Positions 59,236 through 64,000 of a DNA stretch of 64,000 nt are shown piece after piece. The stretch lies in contig BSBN01000850.1 in assembly GCA_027924645.1 (NCBI GenBank), forward strand, positions 310,001-374,000, written 5' to 3'. The notes under the pieces are model-generated. The model worked only from the letters and a program-made list of their open reading frames with translations. It was not told the DNA's origin and searched no databases. The position numbers and the translations under genes were made by a program. Source of the DNA: Cunninghamia lanceolata (taxonomy: Eukaryota; Streptophyta; Pinopsida; Cupressales; Cupressaceae). The stretch's first letter is position 1. Every line of letters begins with the position of its first letter.

Positions 59236-59739
59236 TCCTCTTAATATTTCATCAAATTTATCTACAACATAATCTTAACCTCCTCCCTTATAATAATCCT
59301 AATTAATTCATAATAAACCAACACCACTAATCACTCTCAAATTATAAATATTTCTTATCCACAACTCTATTTCATTTAAAATGCCACAAAATATGCTTGG
59401 ATTAAGGGAATGGTGGAGTTTGATAAATCTTTTAATCAATTGTTGACGACACTATCCATTGAATGAAAATTTAACTTGTTCACAAGTTTAATCTATTTTT
59501 AATTATTAATTAATATTTAATATTTAAGTAGAGACTCGCATTTTGTTTCATTCATCTCACCCTACAATGTGTGAATGATATTAATTCACATCGGTTGCAA
59601 TATTATATTATATTTATTTCTGCAACGTAGAAATATTTGGGGCCTAGAATATTATCATGTCGAAGGGTATGGCTTTGTTCTTACAAGATGCGATGCAAAT
59701 AAGTAGAATTTGATTTAAAATTCAATGAAAAATTCATCG
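59236..59739. other. anonymous AT-rich DNA
   Basis: No gene or clear repeat boundary. Confidence 0.4.
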
Positions 59740-60850
59740 TTTAAAAAGATATATTGGTGTAATGATTAAATTTGTAAATTTGTATCATTTTCTATTTAGT
59801 TTTAGAATTTATTTTGAAGAGAGTGTATATCTATATTTATATATAAACAAATGGTGTAATTTTTGCAAAGATGGGTTCTTTGCCCTATGTGATCTACATT
59901 ATCATGACACATTTTTCTATATGTTTATCTCTTACCTCATCTCTATAGTCACACATTCCATTACATTCACCTCACCTATGCATTTATTACACATATACAT
60001 GCACATACTTCATGTACTTGATGCATATGTTGAATTAGCCCCCATTTATGAATGTGGTCAAGTCCACAGTCACAAACTTGACCCTTCCAAATTCAAAATT
60101 TTAAATTCAAATTTGACCAACTTCCACCTATACCTTTCCCACCTAAGGTCGACTAAACACAAATTTGCATGATTTATACTATGTCCTTGTATTTAAAGGC
60201 ATTCATCTCCTAACATTGAAGAATCAAGGAATCATTTGCATTACACACTTCAATTAGAGCACTAAAAGGAATCTAGATCTACACAAGCATTCCTAAAAGC
60301 ATATGCATGTATGAATAATGATGTTTTTGATGTTGTACACACATTTTTGCATGTTGACCTTGGAGAAAATGTCCCTTGTGATATAACAATAGCCCTACCA
60401 ATCTATTTATAAATACCAATAGTCCTTGTATAATAGGAAAATATAGAAGAAACAAAGGCGAATCAAGTGAGCTTAAAAGAAAAAGTTCACAGATTGCCAG
60501 ATCAAGTCCATAAGTGAAGGATGAGTTTGCAATTGCAAATTTGACCTAGACAGTTAGACTTGGCCTTAGATAGAGTAGAAGTCCAACACAAAATCCAAGG
60601 AATTCTTCTAATAGAGAGATTACATTTTCAAGGCAAAAGCACAAAATATTCCAAAATTTTCTCCAACAATAATCATTCCTTAGTCATAGAGCTAAGTAGC
60701 ATTATCAATCGCACTTACTTTCCTAAAAATAACAAGTACAATTACCATATTTATCAATCATAGCTATCATTAATTAATCTAAGTTAATTTATGCTTATGT
60801 GTATGCATCTTATCGTCTTAATCTAGATTAAGCTTAGGAAAAGCATATTT
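59740..60850 (+). repeat. LTR-like segment with core promoter
   Basis: TGTATTTAAAGGCATTCATC (about 60190-60210) resembles a TATA box and start region of plant gypsy LTRs, followed by leader-like DNA (ATTGAAGAATCAAGGAATC). The ORF at 59762-60172 lies upstream of this promoter, is lysine/histidine/leucine-rich and matches nothing I know. The limits are approximate. Confidence 0.3.
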
Positions 60851-61381
60851 TCCTTTATTTTGGTGAACTTGTTCGATCTTACATGACCTAGTGGCCTCCT
60901 AGGTTTTTGATCAATATTAGGGTTTTCAGACCTACAATTTCTTGATTTTACATCTTATTTTCAAATCTAATTCTCCTTTTTCATCTTTGTGCTTCATTAA
61001 CACATCTTCATTCTAGGATTTGGTTCCTGATTTGGTTCCCTTGTTTACATATCCTATCTTTCACCTACCCTACGCACCCTTACATTGGCCTTTAGGGTTT
61101 ACATCTAAAAGATTTAGGATTAATTTTCTAACATAAGATCTTATAACATTTACCTACATCTATTAGAGTTTTGAACCTTTGTTGCATACCTGTTTGTTAA
61201 TCCTACACCTCCTATCCTTGGATAAATTCCTATTATTACATCGTGGATTCTCATGGCCCTCTATCCTTGACATTTACTCATGATTCCATTATTGATTATG
61301 ACATGTTTATACACTTTATGAGATTAATTTGTACTTGATTCACGCATAACATTCTTTGTCACAAATAGAATCACGTCATCC
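60851..61381. other. T-rich anonymous DNA between LTR-like segment and His-rich ORFs
   Basis: Pyrimidine-rich, no coding signal and no clear site. It may be the leader of the retroelement. Confidence 0.3.
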
Positions 61382-62139
61382 ATGGAAGCATTATACCATC
61401 ACATTTGCTCCTCTTCCTTTACAGACTTAGTTATTGTTTTTCTCTCTCTATTGGATACACTTACTACACTTGTCCATGATTACCATATGTTGCATACTTC
61501 TTTGGATAGTGATAGCCATGTGCTTGATTATCATTGCATACTACCCTTGAGCACATCCCCTTCATATGATATGATTCATGAACATATATCATGGAAGATA
61601 CTCATGATACACCTTAAGTTACACTCTTTCAGGCTATGAATGATAGTTAATTAATAAGAGTACTTCTCCTTTACTTACACATGCCATAGTTACACCTCAT
61701 GATGATATTCCTTCTACATGTCATGATATTTCTGTCATAGATGCATGTGCTTTAAATGAATTACCTTATTTTATACATGATGATGTGTTCGTCCACATCT
61801 CATGTGAACTTTATGGATATTTATTATATATTTTCACATAGCCATACCTCTCATGATGATCGCATACATATTTATGACATTTCATTAACCTCCCATGTGG
61901 GCTCTATTCATGCTACATTGCCTTTTCTTACATTACATGATGATATTTTGAGCCTTAATGAAGAGTTATTACATGAGGACTATAATGGTTCTATAGATGC
62001 CTCTTTGCATATAAAATCATTTCTACTCACTAATTATGAACATTTAAATGATGATGTCTTACTTATAGGTGAGTGTGAGATAATCATAGACCAAATAATA
62101 CCCTTAAGTGGCAATGAAAATGCTAAAAAATATACTTAA
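61382..62139 (+). pseudogene. His/Asp/Ser-rich retroelement-type ORF fragments
   Basis: Two plus-strand frames (61382-61639 and 61756-62139) rich in His, Asp, Ser and Leu (SHSHTSHDDRIHIYDISLTS; LTLHDDILSLNEELLHEDYN). They share a style, lie in different frames and end before an A/T-rich spacer. They look like the variable linker region of a plant LTR retroelement, but there is no conserved domain. Confidence 0.35.
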
Positions 62140-62379
62140 GCAACCTCATGTAAAAAATCAAATGAGTTATCTACACAATATAGAAAAAATAGTTGCAATA
62201 AAAGTTGTACGAAATTGAACACATTTTATGTACTATTTTTTTTTTAAATTTCAAATTAATTTGGTGAAATGAGACACCATTAAAATTTTATTACAGTTAA
62301 GATTCATCTGGTATCAACATACTTAAGAATCTTATTTCTTATAGTTATTCCCTCAATAAACTGTTGAAATTCTAAAAAT

Positions 62380-63600
62380 CATTTGGGACTTAGACAAAAG
62401 TATGAGTGGAGCTCATAGACCAGATGTTCAAATTTTGATACTACAAAAAACCTGCTCACAATTTTCAATACTAAATTCATTATGTGGGCAATAAAGTGGA
62501 TGCCAATCATGTATGATGAACCAGAAGTTTTTATCTTTACACAAAGACCATTCCTATAACGTCGCATTATTGAAGCTCCATCCACCTCTACACACACCAA
62601 CCTTTTGGCATTTGTGTAGTCATGCATACCTCCAATTTCATTCAAAGATTTCTTAACCATTTCAAATAGATTATCAAATGTGTTCTCCTTCATTTTATGA
62701 ATATAGAGTAGATGAGCTTCACAGACATGATTTTCTATAGTATACACATGCATACATACCTAAGAATTATTATCTATTGTTGTAACTTCATCTAAATATA
62801 ATGCAATAAAAGTAACTTACTATTTTATTTTTTCTTGTACATCTTATTTTTCTACCTCATCAAGACAAATTTCCCATTTCCACCCACTATTTATTGATCA
62901 ATGTGTGTTAAGAACGTTATGAACACCTATAAAAGACAAAAAACATTATATTCTGGGTAGTCTATAATAGGATGCCATCTAATCAAAATATGAAAAGCAA
63001 CACTCAATTGAACAATTTTTTTCTATTTTTTCTACTCCCATCACCTTTCTAGATTGAACTTGAATTGTACCTGAGCCACATGTAGCAAGCTTCACTTGTT
63101 TTTTAATATACTCATCATATTCCAAGGCATACTTAACATGAAGACATTCTTCCTTTGTTTTCCATCTTATCACTGATTCTTCCTCTCTATGATTTTCTTT
63201 TCATAAACTTTACCAACATGCTTTTCTATGGTGTTAACTTTTAACTACAATTTCTTATCTCTACCATATTTCCAATTGTAAATCTTGCACCCACATTCTA
63301 TGGAAGGTTCATCTTTGTTGTCATTCTTTGTTGGTTCAATGAATGGGTACTTTGACACCCAATCAATTTAAAATTTCCTTAACGGATCTCACTCATGCCC
63401 TATTTTTAATTCATCTTTCCTTTTTCCCTTCCATGTAGTATGTTCATTTTCCTAATCACTTTTTGAGATGGGTTTATTAATATTATTATTCCTACTATCA
63501 CAAGACTCCTCTATACCATCATATATGGCATTGTTATGAACCTCATTACAATCTTCCCCTGAGGTATTCCCTTATTTGTCAATAGATGGTGCAAATATTG
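62380..63600 (-). pseudogene. hAT-like transposase relic (TTF-type zinc finger plus DUF4371-like region)
   Basis: The minus strand, from about 63600 down, reads acidic N-terminal DNA, then SKYPFIEPTKNDNKDEPSIE, CGCKIYNWKYGRDKKL and KVNTIEKHVGKVYEKK (about 63350-63200), as in the TTF-type zinc finger of this hAT group. WKTKEECLHVKYALEYDEYI follows (about 63170-63110), and then KRLVCVEVDGASIMRRYRNG (about 62620-62560), where VDGAS..MRG contains the first catalytic Asp region, and GIHFIAHIMNLVLKIVSRF (about 62500-62440). Several stops (TAG, TAA, TGA) and frameshifts make it inactive. The C-terminal dimerisation part is missing. Confidence 0.7.
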
Positions 63601-64000
63601 ATGTTGTAGGTCTATCTACTAGTGCTAGATCACACAAATTACCAAATTATGACATTATGTTTTTGTGTTTTGAGGAGCACCCTATACCACTTCCAAGAAA
63701 CTAGCTACTAATTGACATCTCACATGAATTGGAAACTATAAAAATGCCATTGTGTTTAAGGTCACCGTCAAAGACTCAACATTAATAGTTTCAGTATCAT
63801 CTACAACAATGAAACTAAGTATATAAAATCAACAAAAGGAATCATAGATCCCTAAGGGGTGATGTGTTACTACTCAATATCATCTGTAACAATGAAACCA
63901 AACCAATAAATAAATTGGAGGAATCTTATATTCATAAAACAATAAATAAATTATCACTTGTCTCTCACTAACTTGATAATGCTTGTAGTTGTCTATGGCT
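63601..64000. other. anonymous DNA at the window edge
   Basis: No gene, RNA or terminal repeat is recognisable. An outer end of the hAT relic may lie here or beyond. Confidence 0.3.

Overview
The window looks like a nuclear segment of a large, repeat-rich plant genome. It is AT-rich, holds one clearly intact protein gene (an intronless AP2/ERF transcription factor at 57202-58221) in 64 kb, and is otherwise filled with decayed retroelements and DNA transposons of plant type (Ty1/copia, L1-type LINE, non-autonomous LTR element, hAT, pogo/Tigger, MITE-like insertions). The low gene density, very old relics, and a dispersed repeat resembling the hammerhead-bearing ends of Penelope-like elements (known in conifers) suggest a gymnosperm, probably a conifer. 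That assignment is inference.

Layout. 1-3345: a minus-strand retroelement-associated reading frame broken only by in-frame stops, mostly TAG. 3.6-7.9 kb: LTR/leader-like DNA, including a 1.4-kb block packed with CATCAT/GATGAT palindromes and five perfect TGACGTCA sites ending at a TATA box. 8-10.4 kb: anonymous AT-rich DNA. 10.7-13.5 kb: minus-strand copia relic (gag, zinc knuckle, GAG-pre-integrase, integrase) with PBS and LTR. 13.9-23.8 kb: a minus-strand LINE (ORF1 zinc knuckle, endonuclease, RT, zf-RVT) invaded by a 1.4-kb LTR element; about 3.57 kb of this nested structure is duplicated in tandem (about 14508-18075 and 18076-21660). 24.0-24.9 kb: a small copia fragment, a short minus ORF, and a compact promoter-like block with four CACGTG and eight TTGAC cores. 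25-32.5 kb: anonymous DNA holding a 682-bp near-perfect palindrome (29461-30142) and an LTR-like promoter. 33-35 kb: pogo/Tigger transposase relic. 35.7-48 kb: mostly anonymous, with small tandem duplications and an LTR-like segment.

48.2-58.5 kb is the most structured part. A roughly 2-kb unit is present three times in tandem and its last copy runs directly into the ERF promoter. The copies differ by insertions (a 908-bp TIR element, a 1.26-kb insertion, a 143-bp MITE-like element and a 106-bp hammerhead-like monomer), and the missing insertions in sister copies act as natural empty sites. An exact 81-bp tandem array, a TGACGTCA site and a TATA box precede the ERF; its 3' flank carries two short tandem duplications and a degenerate array rich in TTGACT. 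59.7-62.1 kb is probably LTR-retroelement DNA, and 62.4-63.6 kb is a minus-strand hAT transposase relic.

The genes do not form a pathway. The biology lies in the ERF regulator with its amplified upstream region, and in the regulatory-motif-dense and possibly ribozyme-bearing repeats.
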